The notes below the pieces were generated by a model. It worked only from the letters and a program-made list of their open reading frames with translations, was not told the origin of the DNA and made no database searches. The position numbers were made by a program, and so were the translations under genes. DNA of 64,000 bases. Origin: Ctenosaura bakeri. Taxonomy: Eukaryota; Chordata; Lepidosauria; Squamata; Iguanidae. Positions 41,094-53,134 of the stretch are shown piece by piece; within the stretch, counting starts at the first letter, position 1; each line of letters begins with the position of its first letter. The DNA lies in assembly GCA_948474755.1 (NCBI GenBank), contig CAOLHI010003152.1:124001-188000 (forward strand), given 5' to 3'.

Positions 41094-42172
41094 AAAGTTA
41101 AACATAGGTATGAATAAAACCAGGAAAAAAGTAGTGATGTTGAAACACATTTGAAGAAATGATATTAAAATGCAATTGAATTAAAAACAATTTAAATTCA
41201 CACAAGTAAAAAACAAACAAATGAGGAACAGTGTTCTCTCCCCCCTCCAGTTAAAAACTCTTCCTTCTGCAGCCAGTCAGTTGCCAAAAGCTCACCTGAA
41301 CAGAAAGAGTTTTGTCTGCCATCCGAAGGACAGTCGGGAGGCGGCCACCCTAGCCTTTCTTGTGCAAGGACTTCCTAGGACTAGCAGCCACACGGTGCCA
41401 GACAACCTGTCTGTGCTTTGTCAGACAGGATGGCTGAACCTTCTTGCTGGGGATGCAAAGAGTGAGCATAGCTCTTCACCAGGGGTGCCTGTCAGCAGTC
41501 TGGCAATGGTGCCAGTCAGCTCAAATTTCCTCACTGTTAGTTTCATCCAAGTGATGGTGCAACAGCCCTGGTTGGCGCTGACTCTTTTCATTTTCTGCTT
41601 GAACTTGATGAACCTCTGATTGTGCAAATGCACAAGTCAGCGCAACAAGGCATTTCCCCAAGACGAATCTGACGTTCTTTCTTCTCTTTCTTCAGTTTCT
41701 TCCCTTTGCCCTTCCCCAGTTTGTGTAACACAGTGGGTGGTCTGGACTTCAGTATCCTATCCCTTTCTCTCATAGAATTTGGATTTAATGGATGCAGTGG
41801 GGGAGCAGCAATGGTGGAAGCAGCTTATGTATGCTTCTTAAAGACTCATTTATTTTGTGGAGTCCAAAGTGTATTTCAGGCAGTACACTACCATTCATTT
41901 AAAACCAAGGTTCAATACTTGCTCAGCATTTTGAACAGAGACCCAGGGAATGTAAATAAGATACAGGAAAGGAGATTTCAGCCTTGTTACATACACATGT
42001 TTCTGTGCTGCTAGAAATATGTGCATTGCACACTCTTTTTCAGCTGCCCTATGTGAAGTTGCAGGTGGTTTTTAAAAAACTGTATTGTGACAGGTGGGGT
42101 ATTGATTACTCTTCTTGCTTTATGGGGTAGCCTGAAGAAATTCTGTTTCTCTTGCAGAAATATCAGTCTGTG
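41094..42172. other. non-coding stretch, no gene seen
   Basis: A chance open frame at 41221-41619 has no homology that I recognise. No splice-bounded exon. Confidence 0.5.
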
Positions 42173-42389
42173 GGCCCTTTCAACCACACAGTTACAGTCT
42201 TCTGATTCACTTGAAATGTTGTGACTTCATCCTTAGAATTCTGTCATATGTAGTTTGGAGAGGTGCTAGAGCTCTCTTGGGGAGAGTTCTAAATCTCTCA
42301 CGTAACTATAGATCCCAAAATGCCATAAGATGGAACCATGGCAGTTTAAGTGGCATCAAAGTGTTATGATAGTGTGCTGTGGAAGGGCC
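42173..42389. mobile_element. GGCCCTT-ended foldback element
   Basis: Left end GGCCCTTTCAACCACACAG and right end TGTGCTGTGGAAGGGCC are imperfect inverted repeats. The interior has weaker inverted arms around AGAGCTCT. The ends resemble those of the GC-rich transposon and of the GGCCATTTCCGC family. Confidence 0.6.
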
Positions 42390-44051
42390 TTCTGTGGATG
42401 AAAGCAATGCTGCATTGTGACTCTCTTAAGTGTCATGATTAGGGGGAACTTGGCTAGTCTAGATTGCTATTCAAGATCAAAGCGTGTGCTAAGCACTGAC
42501 GTTCATGTGAAAACATACACATTATCTTTCTTCAGCAGTAAACAGCTCAGATTTATAATCTTGTGGATGATAGATATGAACTGTACTCAGATTAAATGAA
42601 GTTACTTAGTTGTCCATTGCTAATAGGTTCTTCTGTCAGGAAGCTAAATTGAATATCTCTACGTGTATAACTTATGGAACGTAATAATTTTGTGATTCCT
42701 CAAGTGGACGTTTGACCTATTTATTGTATTCAGTGGCTTTTTATTGGCAAATGATTTCTAGGCTTGGACCAATGATTTCTCTTCAGACTTAGCCCAGTTT
42801 CAACTGGAAATGACAGAATAGATATTAGTGAGTTTAAGTCTGGACCTTGTTTTTAAGTCTGGTTTCACTTAAGATAATGATGATCTCTTTCCCCTTTGAT
42901 ATACAACAAATTCCAAAATCCACGAAACAGTGAATTTCTTAAGAAGCCTCTCTGCTGCTGCATCTGGAAAAACTTTTAAGTGATGTATAGGTAAAGCCCA
43001 CCAAATGCAGTCCCAATGAAAAAGTACATTTGGCAATGCTTCAGTGTTCTCTGCCTTAGAAAGGGACTGATAGCTTCACACAAAACGGAAAGCCTGGGTC
43101 TCAAGGGAAGTTACTTTTTCTTTTGCTAATGGAGCTAAAATGTTATTGTTTGGATTTTATGGCTCTTTGTTTCCCAGTTCCCACAAGGCCAAGGGGAAGA
43201 GTAGCCTCTGCATGCATTGATATCCCTCCAGGCCATCTTAACGGACAACAAAAGCAACTTGTTATGACAAATTGTAGGCCTGTGACTCTAACATGGTCAT
43301 TTTTTTTCTTCTGTATAGTTTTTAATATCTTTGCCTGATGAAAAAGCCAGTGGAGCTTCAAAAGCTTGCATGGTGTATTTTGTACTTTTTGGTTGGCCCA
43401 ATAAAGATATTGTTCCTTTGTGGGTTCTGGGATTTGTTGTATTTTGCTGTATGGGCAACAAGAGTGCCCCTGAATATTGCCCTGTGATGTATACTAAGGA
43501 AGGCTAATGAGCCGGGAAAATTTGGGGATACTTGGTGGGATCCTATAATGTATGGATGGAATATAATGTTCTGCTTGCAGAGTTCTGCATCCTTCCCATC
43601 TCAACAGGCAGATTTCAAGCACCAGAGCAGATTGCCACAACCATTTACTATATGGGGAAGGGTGAGAGGTGGTCAGGCAGCTGAGAGAGCTGACCTAGCC
43701 CTCCGAAATCTCCAGGCAGACACTGGAGGGCTAGGAAAATAATGTCTCTTCTCTTCTTCCAGTTGTGTTCCTGTAGCCCACACCCCTTGCTAGTAAATGG
43801 CTGTGGCAGTTTGCTTCAGTGCTTTAAAGCTGCTTTCTGAAGGATCTGATGGCTGCCTTACTAGATGGAGAGAAATGTTTAGCAGGGAGGTATTGAATAC
43901 AATGTGCCTGGTATATGGGGGGGGGTCTGTTCCTGGAATCCCTGTGTAGAACAAACTGTGAGTGTCGCATGCCATTGCTGTCAATGAATGCAACATGCAT
44001 GTGCCTGCTGCATCCGTTGACTATAATGGGAAGAATGGTTTGCACAACATC
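42390..44051. other. non-coding stretch, no gene seen
   Basis: A LINE-like patch at about 43170-43430 (GCCTGATGAAAAAGCCAGTGGAGCTTCAAAAGCTTGCA...CCCAATAAAGATATTG) resembles the 3' end of a tRNA- or Penelope-like repeat but is not firmly identified. Confidence 0.45.
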
Positions 44052-44107
44052 ACATTCCTGTATGCATAGGTTGTGTGGAAGAAGGTACACTGTATTGTCT
44101 TCCGCAA
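44052..44107. repeat. unclassified repeat (copy 2)
   Basis: CACATTCCTGTATGCATAGG then TTGTGTGGAAGAAGGTACACTGTATTGTCTTCCGCA, matching 40943-41000. Here it continues leftward (about 43905-44051) without a MITE partner. Confidence 0.8.
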
Positions 44108-45394
44108 CTTCCAAAAAACAACATACACTTGTGTAACTCTGGGTTGTGGGAGTTCATGTCACCATCAGGATTCTAGCATTCAACCTTACAGCAGGGGAGT
44201 GATTTAGATGACCACCGTTAAGTCCTTTCAAATGAACAGCTCTGTGCAATCTGTTTGCTCTGACATTCTTTTCATCTCAGAAAGTTTCATTTCATTTGAA
44301 ACCACCTGAGAGTGAAGGGACAGCAATAGGGAAAGAAGCAGTGTAGGTTCTTCTCCTCTGTCCCACCCTGTTCTGGGTTCTGTTTTGGTTTCTAGTTCCT
44401 CTTCTGTTGGAGCAGCCGTGCGTCTGAAGAGCCTTGTAGTTTTTCCTTACTGTAGGAGACAGAGCTTTTCCAGGTTTGTGCCAAGGGCTGAGTGGGGTGC
44501 CCCTTGGACATTGTAAAGTGCCTAGAAGCCAGAAACTTTGGTGTTAGGGAGGGTTTCCCTACGGATCAATCTTTGTAATTCAGGTGGTCATTTCTTGTGA
44601 GCAGAGAGGAGAGGCACCACAGAATGCGACAGAAGTTGGTTGCTGGTTCCCAGCTATTTATTTGCATGAGAAGTTTGAAACAGAAGTAAATGAACAGTGC
44701 CAATGAGGAACTCAAACTTATGTGTCCCTGGACTCCACAATAACTCTTGAGCTGCATCATGTCATGTTTTTCTGTGAAGGTGATGTGGTCCCCCTTTAAG
44801 ATTTGCAAGAATGCCCCCCAATCCAAACTACTGTTTTTATGCAGTGTTGTGTAGTACCTGTTGACCCCACATTATACAGATAAGAAACCTGAAAGTAAGC
44901 TTTAGGATACCACAGAATATATACCTGTACTTCCAGGAAAAAGTTCTCTGTGAGGTACCCCAGCGTATTGCATCCATCACAGTGTTGTATTTGTATGCCA
45001 ACCATTGCTATGCTAGTAACAGCAGAAAGTGGAAACTTTATTTGGGACTACAGTAACCAGAATCCTCAGTTGTCATGGTGCTTGACCGTAGTGACTGAAG
45101 GATTCTGGGAGCTATGCTCCAAAAATGAATTTTTGTAAACTCAGAATGAAAGCCAATGTATGTAGAAATTAAATGAAGAATTGCAACTGTGAACTCCACA
45201 GCAAGCTTTGGGCTACTCTGAATCACGCAAGGACAGAGCCAAAACTCTGTTAAAATACAATGTTGTCTTGCGTTGTACTGTCTAAACAAGTGTTTCCCCA
45301 CATGCTTCATTACTTGTTAATATTTTTTCATACATTAACTATCATTGGCATGGAGGATACTATATTGAGGTTCTTTCAGTATCTGGACATGGTG
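44108..45394. other. non-coding stretch, no gene seen
   Basis: Contains a fragment (about 45030-45135) like the TTCTGGGAGNTATGCTCCAAAAA side of the hAT-type foldback seen complete at 46958. No gene. Confidence 0.5.
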
Positions 45395-45905
45395 AGGGTG
45401 GCATTCCCTTTGTGAGTGGAGTAAAACCAAACTCCATTACAGATCTGCAGGAAGACGCATAATTCACATAGTCACAGGAAGTCCTAGCCCCCTCCCATGT
45501 ATTCTAGCCCCCTCCCATGTCTGCCATGTCACATGATGACTACCTCACCTATACTGTGGGTGGAGGAAACCAGCCGCCATTACATATTGGCAGGAGGTCA
45601 CACACCTCACATAAGCATAGCAGACCCAGCCCCTTCCTCACCTGTGGCACCGCCTCATTGGTGGAAAATGCTGTAGTGGGAGTGTATGGTATTTACCTGC
45701 ATAAAAAGGCCTAGTCAGGCCTCCATGTGTTGTTGCGATCTCTTGATTGCCACCCAGCTGCAGCTGTCTGTATTTTTATATTTTTGTACTGAATAAACCT
45801 GGCCTCTGGCCTCTGGCCTAGCCTTTTGGATTAAGAAACGTCTTTTGTTCATTTGCCTGTTTCTCAGAAAAGGGCTGGCCCTCCCTAGGGCGTGGAGGTG
45901 ACACC
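45395..45905 (+). mobile_element. putative LTR
   Basis: LTR-like order: a U3-like block with two tandem related units (about 45420-45530 and 45535-45640, each with a CCATTACA...GGCAGGAGG type core), a short direct repeat TAGCCCCCTCCCATGT (about 45485-45520), a CCAAT box on the opposite strand (CATTGGTGG), a TATA-like GCATAAAAAGGCC (about 45700) and AATAAA (about 45791) followed by a CCTCTGG repeat. Exact ends and duplication were not found. No internal retroviral gene adjoins. Confidence 0.5.
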
Positions 45906-45924
45906 TTGATCCAGTTAATGTACA

Positions 45925-46050
45925 ATAGAGATGTGGACTATGTGGCCCTTGAGGTATTCTTAGACTGCAGTTCCCATTAGCCCTTGTTAGCATAGCCAGT
46001 GGTAACGGATCATGGGAGTTACAATCCAGCAATGTAAGGAAAACCACAGG
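45925..46050. repeat. palindromic 'ACTGCAGTTCCCATTAG'-type repeat
   Basis: Inverted arms around TTAGACTGCAGTTCCCATTAGCC and GGATCATGGGAGTTACAATCC. Member of the same loose foldback class as 20408-20512. Confidence 0.5.
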
Positions 46051-46957
46051 TTTCCCATCCTTGGTATATGAATTATGGTCACCCCAGTCTTTCTCACTCA
46101 TTTCTGCATTACTGGCCAAAAGCAATGTTTTGCTGAGAAATGGAACACTGAGCTGAAAAAGGTGCTTGGATATTGTGTAGAGGATAGTTTCCTGGTCGTG
46201 AGGATGTTACATATTATGGCATGGATGCCCACAGTTCCTTGTTCTTTTCTAGATGTCAGCAGTTATTATTGTGGTCCTAGCACATTTGACACTGTCTTAG
46301 CCAAAATCAAATGTTGATCGAGATTAATGCTGAAGTTTCTTATGTAGAACACTCTTCTGGTAATGACCTATGGGTGTATGACCTATGGTGATCAAAGCTA
46401 AATTTGAGGTGCATGTTCTTATTTCCTTACTTGTAAATTTTGTCACTATATTTCAAAAGCATGCTTGCTTCTAGAGAATTCTTGCATATCTCAGAGACAG
46501 TACGGTATTCTCCAGTCATGAAGGTATATAAAACAGGATACCACAGAAATTATATGAGGCTGTAAGGGCATATAAGCTTAAGTTACTTATTAAAGCTGAT
46601 CATTCAGCTCTCTATCAAATTTTGGTTGGAATAAGGAACTTGGAACTAAGTTGAGCCTCATACTGCAGAAAAGATAATCATAAAGCAAATGCTTCTGGGT
46701 GGGCTGAGCCAAACTGCACCCTTACAAGGACAAATTGTGGGTTGTCAGAAGGCCCGACTCAACCTTGCATGGAAGCTGTATTATTTTATAGTTTATTGCT
46801 TGGCCAGCTTTCAGCCAAGCAAGCTCCAGTTGTTTCAAAAAAGTTAAACTCTAAAGACAAAATCAAACAATGTGTCTTTCAGCAAACTGAATCAGACATA
46901 TCAAATCTTTTTTAAAGAAGAATGCGAGAGGGAAGGAAGGAAAGAAGGAGTAGCGCT
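46051..46957. other. non-coding stretch, no gene seen
   Basis: Presumed GRN intron 1. No exon-like segment. A GGAAGGAAGG run lies at about 46931. Confidence 0.5.
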
Positions 46958-47070
46958 CAGAAAAGTTACTTTTTTGGATGACAACTCCCTGAATTTCTCT
47001 GTTAGCTTTGCCAGGTTGGTTGGGGAATTCTGGGAGCTGTACATCGAGAAGGTAACTTTTCCAAGCTCTG
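46958..47070. mobile_element. hAT-like foldback MITE
   Basis: CAGAAAAGTTACTTTTTTGG...ACAACTCCC and GAATTCTGGGAGCTGTACATCGAGAAGGTAACTTTTCC form inverted arms. The sequence is the typical lizard foldback with AAGTTACTTTTTTGGACTAC ends. Confidence 0.75.
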
Positions 47071-47339
47071 AAAGTCAGGTTGGGTATGGATAGGAGTTCT
47101 GTACCAGTTGTGATGCCAGCCCTAGAAACAGTTTTTCTTTTTAAGTCTTCTACAAGTGTTGAAAACAGCTAGCCTAGAATGAGCTGTATCTGCTAAATAT
47201 TTATTTTAGCTGCTTCTAATTTTATTGTGAGTTTATAAGTATTCATTTAGTGTGCTTTTAAACTGCTCAGAGAACTTTGGTCAGTCTGAAAGTACAGTAA
47301 TTCAGGTGCATAAAATGAAATTAAACATTTCAGAAGTCA

Positions 47340-47570
47340 AGTTATTCCCACCCTGGGACAGTAATGAGGGCCAGAAACTCTCTGGGCACTGCCTCCTCCC
47401 ACTCCGCAGCCCCAGCTGAGTCCTCTATTTCAGGCTAAGGCAGCTGTCACAGAGGAATTTTCCGTAATCAGCCCTCTTTGCACCCAGACCTCTCCCCGCA
47501 TGATGCTCTTGTACTGATTTCAGGACTATCACATGAGGCTATATAAGTCACCTGATCAGCCAGCTGAGAA
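47340..47570 (+). promoter_or_regulatory. candidate second GRN promoter (TATA-type)
   Basis: TATATAA at 47540-47546 lies between TCACATGA (47529-47536) and GTCACCTGA (47547-47555), both E-box-like relatives of the CLEAR motif. The upstream 150 bases are GC-richer than the surroundings (AGCCCCAGCTGAG and similar). A start at about 47570 would place the GRN ATG about 150 bases downstream in an unspliced leader. No transcript evidence is available. Confidence 0.4.
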
Positions 47571-47576
47571 AACGTG

Positions 47577-47654
47577 ATGCTCCTATTGCTACATTGCATT
47601 ACTTGCCTTCTGGTGTCTGTCCTGCAGGTCTCCTCTCACAGTACAGTGGAATAG
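47577..47654 (+). CDS. small upstream reading frame before GRN (hypothetical)
   Basis: ATG at 47577 opens 25 codons, MLLLLHCITCLLVSVLQVSS and five more residues, ending TAG at 47652-47654. The peptide looks like a signal sequence and lies in the same frame as the GRN ATG 147 bases downstream. It would be present only in transcripts starting at the TATA box above. It may be chance; translation is unproven. Confidence 0.25.
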   Translation: MLLLLHCITCLLVSVLQVSSHSTVE

Positions 47655-47710
47655 ACCTCCCTTGTAACTGATTGCTGTGTCTTGTCTTTTGGGGGTGTTT
47701 CTCATTTCAG

Positions 47711-47867
47711 GGTTACATCCAAGATGTGGGCACTGCTGATAGTGTGTCTGGTGTCATGCGGGACGGTGTTTTCTCAGCGGTGCCCTGATGGAAGCCAATG
47801 TGAAGGATCCTCCACTTGTTGCCAGCGCCAAGAGGGGGGTGGATATGCCTGCTGCAACAAACCCCAG
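47711..47867 (+). CDS. GRN: GRN exon 2: signal peptide and paragranulin
   Basis: The acceptor TTTCAG precedes 13 untranslated bases and the ATG at 47724. Encodes MWALLIVCLVSCGTVFSQ (signal peptide, likely cut after Ser-Gln) then RCPDGSQCEGSSTCC and YACCNKPQ. Six cysteines, as in mammalian paragranulin. Ends CAG|GTATGC, phase 0. Confidence 0.97.
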
Positions 47868-48475
47868 GTATGCACGTTTGCTGGGTGGCGCATCTTCTGG
47901 GTTAAGCCTTTCTTTTGACACTGTAAGTAAATAACCAATTCCTGGAAAGTCACTTGTGCTAAAAGTTAAGAGCTACCTTTTCCTTCTAATAAATGCACTT
48001 CAAATTTTTTTTAGAAAACATTATTTTCTAATATTTGCATCATTCCTAAACTCTTTGTACGTTTGCCTTAACTTACTCATTCTTGCAACTTGCTCTACCT
48101 TAAGCATGCAAGAAATATAATTACTGCTTTCTTTCCCTGGTGCCTAAAGCTAGTTTGAATAAACATTTCTTACACTTTTGATATCTGGGGCCTAAAAATG
48201 AACTTAAAAATTGAGGGAGAAAAAAAATCTCACTTTTTTGGGGGAGGGAGTTGCCCTCTCATTTTTTTACCCAGAGCTGTACATTTCTATTTGTGCAATT
48301 TCTTGAAGATCCTCAACACCACTTTTGAGTTTTGAGTGAAAAACAATTTCAAAGCTAAGAGTGCCCACCAAAGATGTCTGCTTTGTGGACTTCTTGTGAT
48401 GGAGAACAGGTGGGTGTTATGGGACACAATGGAAAGTCATGGTGGAAGCAGTCTCCTTGGTAGGGGTGATACAAA

Positions 48476-49110
48476 TTAATGATTTTAATCAAAGCTTTTA
48501 AAAATCAGATTTTAGAATTTAAATCAGAGTTTTTATAATTTAATTTGGATTTTGAAATTTAAATCAGATTTGTACTTGTTCTTAAAATAATTAGTTAAAA
48601 AAAGACCAGAGGTCAAAGCCATTAACATGAATGACAATTAACAATGATACCAACTTCAGTTATATTCTGTGAACAAGTTAGCAATTTGTAGATGAAAGAT
48701 AGCCGGGTTAGTCCATGTAGTGGGTATGTTTTCCTCTCTTTCTTTCTGTCTCACAGCTTTGCCGTTCTCTAAGTGCAGAAATACTGACAGCAGTAAAAAA
48801 AGAATTTGGGACAAAGGAGTATATCTGAAAAAGCCAGAATCTGGATTAAATGCAAGGGATTCTGTTTTTGATTAATTGAAAATTAACCCCCCAAATAATT
48901 CAGAATTATATTTTGTGTGTACCTACTTTCTAATCAAACTTATATCTCTGAATATATATTAAGGTAATATTAAAAAATACAGTGCTTCTACTAAAAATGA
49001 TGATTAAGTAGAATCTTCCTTGCTAGTGAAATTAAAATGTAATTTAAATCATTAAACTGAGTCCTTCAGAGAACTGCTTTAAATCAAGAGTTAAATCAAT
49101 TTGTAAATGA
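48476..49110. repeat. AT-rich 'ATTTAAATCAG' repeat
   Basis: Opens with TTAATGATTTTAATCAAAGC and repeats AATTTAAATCAGA-like units. The far end has AAATCAAGAGTTAAATCAATTTG in near-inverted form. It looks like a DNA element with ATTTAAATC-rich ends. Family not identified. Confidence 0.45.
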
Positions 49111-49636
49111 ACGTACCTCCAGTGCGTTTGGACCAGCCTACTAAGTGTATAAATGAACCTAGTTTGTCAATAGATAACTCAGAGTACTTTTGCACTTGCA
49201 AAAGATCCTACTGTAATCCTACTTGCTTCATTCTAAGACTTTTTATTCTTGGGAACATATTTTTAATTCCAGTTGCATAAATCTAAAAATAATTGTTTTG
49301 ACGTCTTTCTAAGGTAGTCCTGAAATTATAAATTAAATGATGACTAATTAAGATTTCTCTTTCTCCAGATAATTGTTTCCAATATAATTAAACTATTACT
49401 TGACTTTAAATTGGCTTCCTCTTTGTTTAGGTTAATGAGCTTTATCAATGGGCTAATTAGCCAACAGTTTCCTGACTGAAAAGCAAGAGTATCTTCATCC
49501 AATTAACATTCTGCCTAGTTTGAAAAGGATTTCAGATTACTGTGTCTCTATCTACCCACATCAAAGCTGAGTTTTGAGAGCTGCAAACTTTCAAGGGTTT
49601 GTTTAGTCTCTCTTTAAAGCTTATCAAAATTAATGA

Positions 49637-50100
49637 CAGGGGTGGGCAAAGTGCACCCCGTAAGCTGCATGCTGTCTCTGGACACCACTTTTATAGACCC
49701 CAAAGCCCACCACCAATCTCAGCAAACCCCCAAAGCATCCAAAAATTGTTTTTAAATTTTGGCATGCTTTTGGGACCATTTTTGCCCCAAGCCCATGAAG
49801 AAGTTCTCCCAAATGCCTGGAAGGATACAAAAATACCCCTGCCCAAGCATCTCAGGACTCCATACTATGCTCAGGTACTTCTACTTTTCTCTGAAATCCT
49901 TCTAAAAGTGGCAACAGAGGGGCTGCAGGGGAAAATGGAAGCATTAGGGCTTGCTGTGTGTGTGGAGGAGGTTGAAACCCACAGAGGAATCGGGGGAAAT
50001 AGCCTCTCACACCCAAGTAATTGCCCACCCATTCTATATGAGACGTTCAGTAGTAGCAGGCAGGCTTCCTGGATAGAAGCTGCTTCTTGGGGAGCTTGGG
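49637..50100. repeat. hAT-like repeat (CAGGGGTGGGCAAAG end)
   Basis: Starts CAGGGGTGGGCAAAGTGCAC, a terminal pattern typical of hAT-derived repeats. The right end is unclear. Confidence 0.45.
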
Positions 50101-51214
50101 AAAGTTACTTTCAGAGGCTGAAATCCTCTTAGTGTCTTCAACTGTTGTAGTTATCTTTTTGGACATTGCATATGGTGGCATGCAATACCTCCTTAGGCAG
50201 TGGTCTTGACAGGCTGCAGAATGGCTGCCAGAAGACACTGGATAGAGCACACACCCCTGGCTTCTTCAAAGAACAACCAGTTGGCCACAGCTTTCCCCTC
50301 TCTCTTCCCTGGCTTCCATTTGCTGTTGACCTCTGCGTTTGTTAAAATTTTTCTAGTGGAACTTTATATTCTACCAGCTTTGAATAGGCTCTTGGTCTTT
50401 GGGTACAATTCCCAGGATCTTCCAGCCAGCATATATAATGGCCATGTTGGCTGGGCCATTCTGAGAGTCGTACCACAAAAAATAATGTTTCCTTTCTTAC
50501 TTTTTTTTGTGTGTGTGCAGACAGCCAGGTATAAGAACTGGATGTGCATCCTACCAGGGGATCCACACGTTTTTTCCCCCTGCATGATGGCCAGCCCTCT
50601 GTGAGGGAGTGTTGAGGTTGCTTTCTCACTTCACACTGGAATTTGGACAGCAAGAAATGTTCTTGCCTAGTTTTTACTGGAAGACATTGGTCTTCCCAAT
50701 GTGCTAGGCCAGAGCTTGGAAAAATAACTTTTCTATGACTCCTAGAGTGCCCCAGCAAGCACAGCTTCTTTCCAAAGCTCTTGCTAAGCCTCAGAAAGCA
50801 TTAAGATGTTACATTTTTCTGTGTGAAACTTGGAATGATGCAGATATGCTTCAGTGCTCCCTTCCCAGTCAGATCTTCTGAAGGCAAGTGTTTTGAGGGA
50901 AAACCCTCTTTCCCTGCCATTAAAGTTAGCCAAGATTTGCAGACCTTTGTGAGAAAACGGTAAGTAATGCAGATCTCTCCCTGATTCCTGCATCTACACA
51001 TGCTAGAAGATTCTGGAGTGAGGAGGGAGCCTCCCTTGGCTAGTACAACCTGGCTTTAGACTTTTCAGTTTCTCTTAAGATGTGCACTGAATTCAGAGCT
51101 GGTCTCCTGCTTTCCAGAAATTATACTAAACAAAGCTTAAGCTCTGTTATTGGGAGGGGGCTGAAGCAAGCAGAGTTCTCTCTTACGCTCATGCTCCCGC
51201 TTTTTTGCTCACAG

Positions 51215-51361
51215 TTTGTAGGCACCTCCCTGCGCATGTTGCCCCCAGACAGTGTGAATGAGCTCTCCAGTGTTGTGTGTCCTGATGGCAGCGTGTGTCC
51301 AGCGGAGTATTCCTGTTTGCATACGGTGAATGCTGCCTTTGCCTGCTGTCCCTGGAAAGAG
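51215..51361 (+). CDS. GRN: GRN exon 3: first granulin, N-half
   Basis: 147 bases, phase 0 to 0. A linker FVGTSLRMLPPDSVNELSS is followed by VVCPDGSVCPAEYSCLH and AFACCPWKE. A single Cys (YSCL) stands where other modules have CC, as in mammalian granulin G. Confidence 0.96.
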
Positions 51362-53134
51362 GTGAGCCATGGGATGGATGAGGGGAGGAGCTACTACAAA
51401 GAGCAGGTACCTCTTGGGATTTTCTAACCCTTGCCAACTTCTTTCAAATTCTCAGAAGAGGGTGCTCTGTCAAGTTCTTTTGAATACTCCTTCCCCATTG
51501 AATCCAGGCCCACTTTACTCTGGATTAGAATTAAATATTAGCTAGATGCTCTAACATGCATCCATTTTATCAATATTTGCTTTCACTTTGATTATCACAG
51601 TTAGTTGGACAGAGACTGAGATGTTGTTTCATGCCATAAGTGGAAGAAAGGTGCCTGCCCAGAATATTGGGGTGAACTGCAGTAAGTTGTGCAGAGTGTA
51701 GAAACATCATCAGAAGCTTCTCCTGTCCCCAAATATGGCTGCTAGATTGCTTAGCTGATCTCTGTCGGAATAGATGAGTTGAAGCTTTGCCAGTATTTTT
51801 AAATGAGTTCTGCAGTTTTTGTTGCTGGTTTTTTAAAAACTTAATCCCTGCTCTTGTGCCTTTGGTAACAATTAGGTCTGCAGGGAAATTGTGCTTATCT
51901 GTATGTTGTGACAAACTTTACCTTGTGAGTTCTATAGGATGTGCTGTACAAAGACATAAGAAATGGCCAGGCAGTGGAGCTGGTGTTTTTTTCCTGGTTA
52001 ATTTTAGTTCTGATAACCTTACAGCAGGGGCCTAGAACCCCCAATCCAATCCTCCCTACCGGCTGCACTTGCCCACAGCAAGCCCAACGACCACCATTTT
52101 CCTCTGCAGTTCTTTCAAAAGGAAGTGGCAGCATGTCACTTCCTGTCACAATTTTGAGAGCAACTGCACAGAGAAATGAAGGTATTTAGGGAGAGTATGG
52201 GGTTTGGGAGTGCTTGTGTGTGTGAAGGGGTGTCTTTTCATTTATTTTCATGCCACTAAAGGACTTTCTGTGTGGTTCGGGGACAAAAATTGCCCACAGA
52301 TCATGCTATTTTTTCAAAAAGTGGCAGGATGCTTTGCGGGGCTAACGGGAGATTTCAGGGGCCACAAAAGTGGGGTTTGGAGGCTACATGCAACCTGCAG
52401 GCCACGCTGTGGCCACCTCTGCCTTAGAGGGATTTGTTGCCAATGAGAAACAGAGCTGAGGAAACTGTTTTGGGGGACAATAAGTCTCAGAATCCCTGAG
52501 CCAACATAGTTATCCCATATTTGTAACTTTCCTGAACTCTGAACCAAGGAGAGGGGCTATAGTTTTGGAAATGGAGCAAACTCCACTGGCAAGCTCATAT
52601 GTTGTAGATAAGCAGAAGAGCCTCTGAGCATGTTAAAAATGCCCACCATACCACTGAAAAACTCCAACAAACTCCCCAGCAGACATGCCATGACACCTGC
52701 CCATCTAGACCTGTTTTTGATTGCTTCACAGGAGCACAGTGTAATGTAGTGGTGACTATTTGAGGTTAAGAGAAATGACAGTAGATAACATGTGGTCACC
52801 TTTTGAGCTGTTCTGGAGATTTATTTTATTTTGAGATTGTATAGCCATAGCAGCCCTGCAAAGGGTTATTTAAATGATATTGAGGGGGATTTTTTTCAGA
52901 GCAAACATTTTGTCAGCTTTTTGTGTGTGTGGTGGTTTTGGGGTTTTTGTTTTTGTTTTGACAAATTTTTTGGTGGGTACAATGGCCTTTGAGGGGTTCT
53001 GTGGGAGTCCAAAGAGAACTGGACCACTACCCTCCAGACCACATGCAAGCCATGGGCTAGACATTCTTGAGCCCTGTGGTATGCTAAAGGGTTTTGGGTA
53101 TCATTGGTCTGATTTTTTGACTTGTCTCTCACAG
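51362..53134 (+). other. GRN intron
   Basis: Runs from GTGAGC to CTCACAG. A hAT-like repeat lies at 52022-52427. Otherwise unremarkable. Confidence 0.8.
52022..52427. mobile_element. hAT-like short DNA element
   Basis: Left CAGCAGGGGCCTAGAACCCC, right GGCCACGCTGTGGCCACCTCTG. The right part resembles the complement of the 49637 start. No transposase. Confidence 0.45.

Larger units (their letters stand above)
47868..51214 (+). other. GRN intron with AT-rich and hAT-like repeats
   Basis: A 3.3-kb intron from GTATGC to TCACAG. Holds an AT-rich repeat (48476-49110) and the left end of a hAT-like repeat near 49637. The open frame at 49599-50132 is not a gene. Confidence 0.85.

Noticed and set aside
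41221..41619. 132-codon open frame
   Set aside because: No recognised domain, promoter or splice context. Length is within chance expectation in a window of this size.
49599..50132. 177-codon open frame in a GRN intron
   Set aside because: Starts in a hAT-like repeat, has no recognisable domain and no splice sites consistent with GRN phases.
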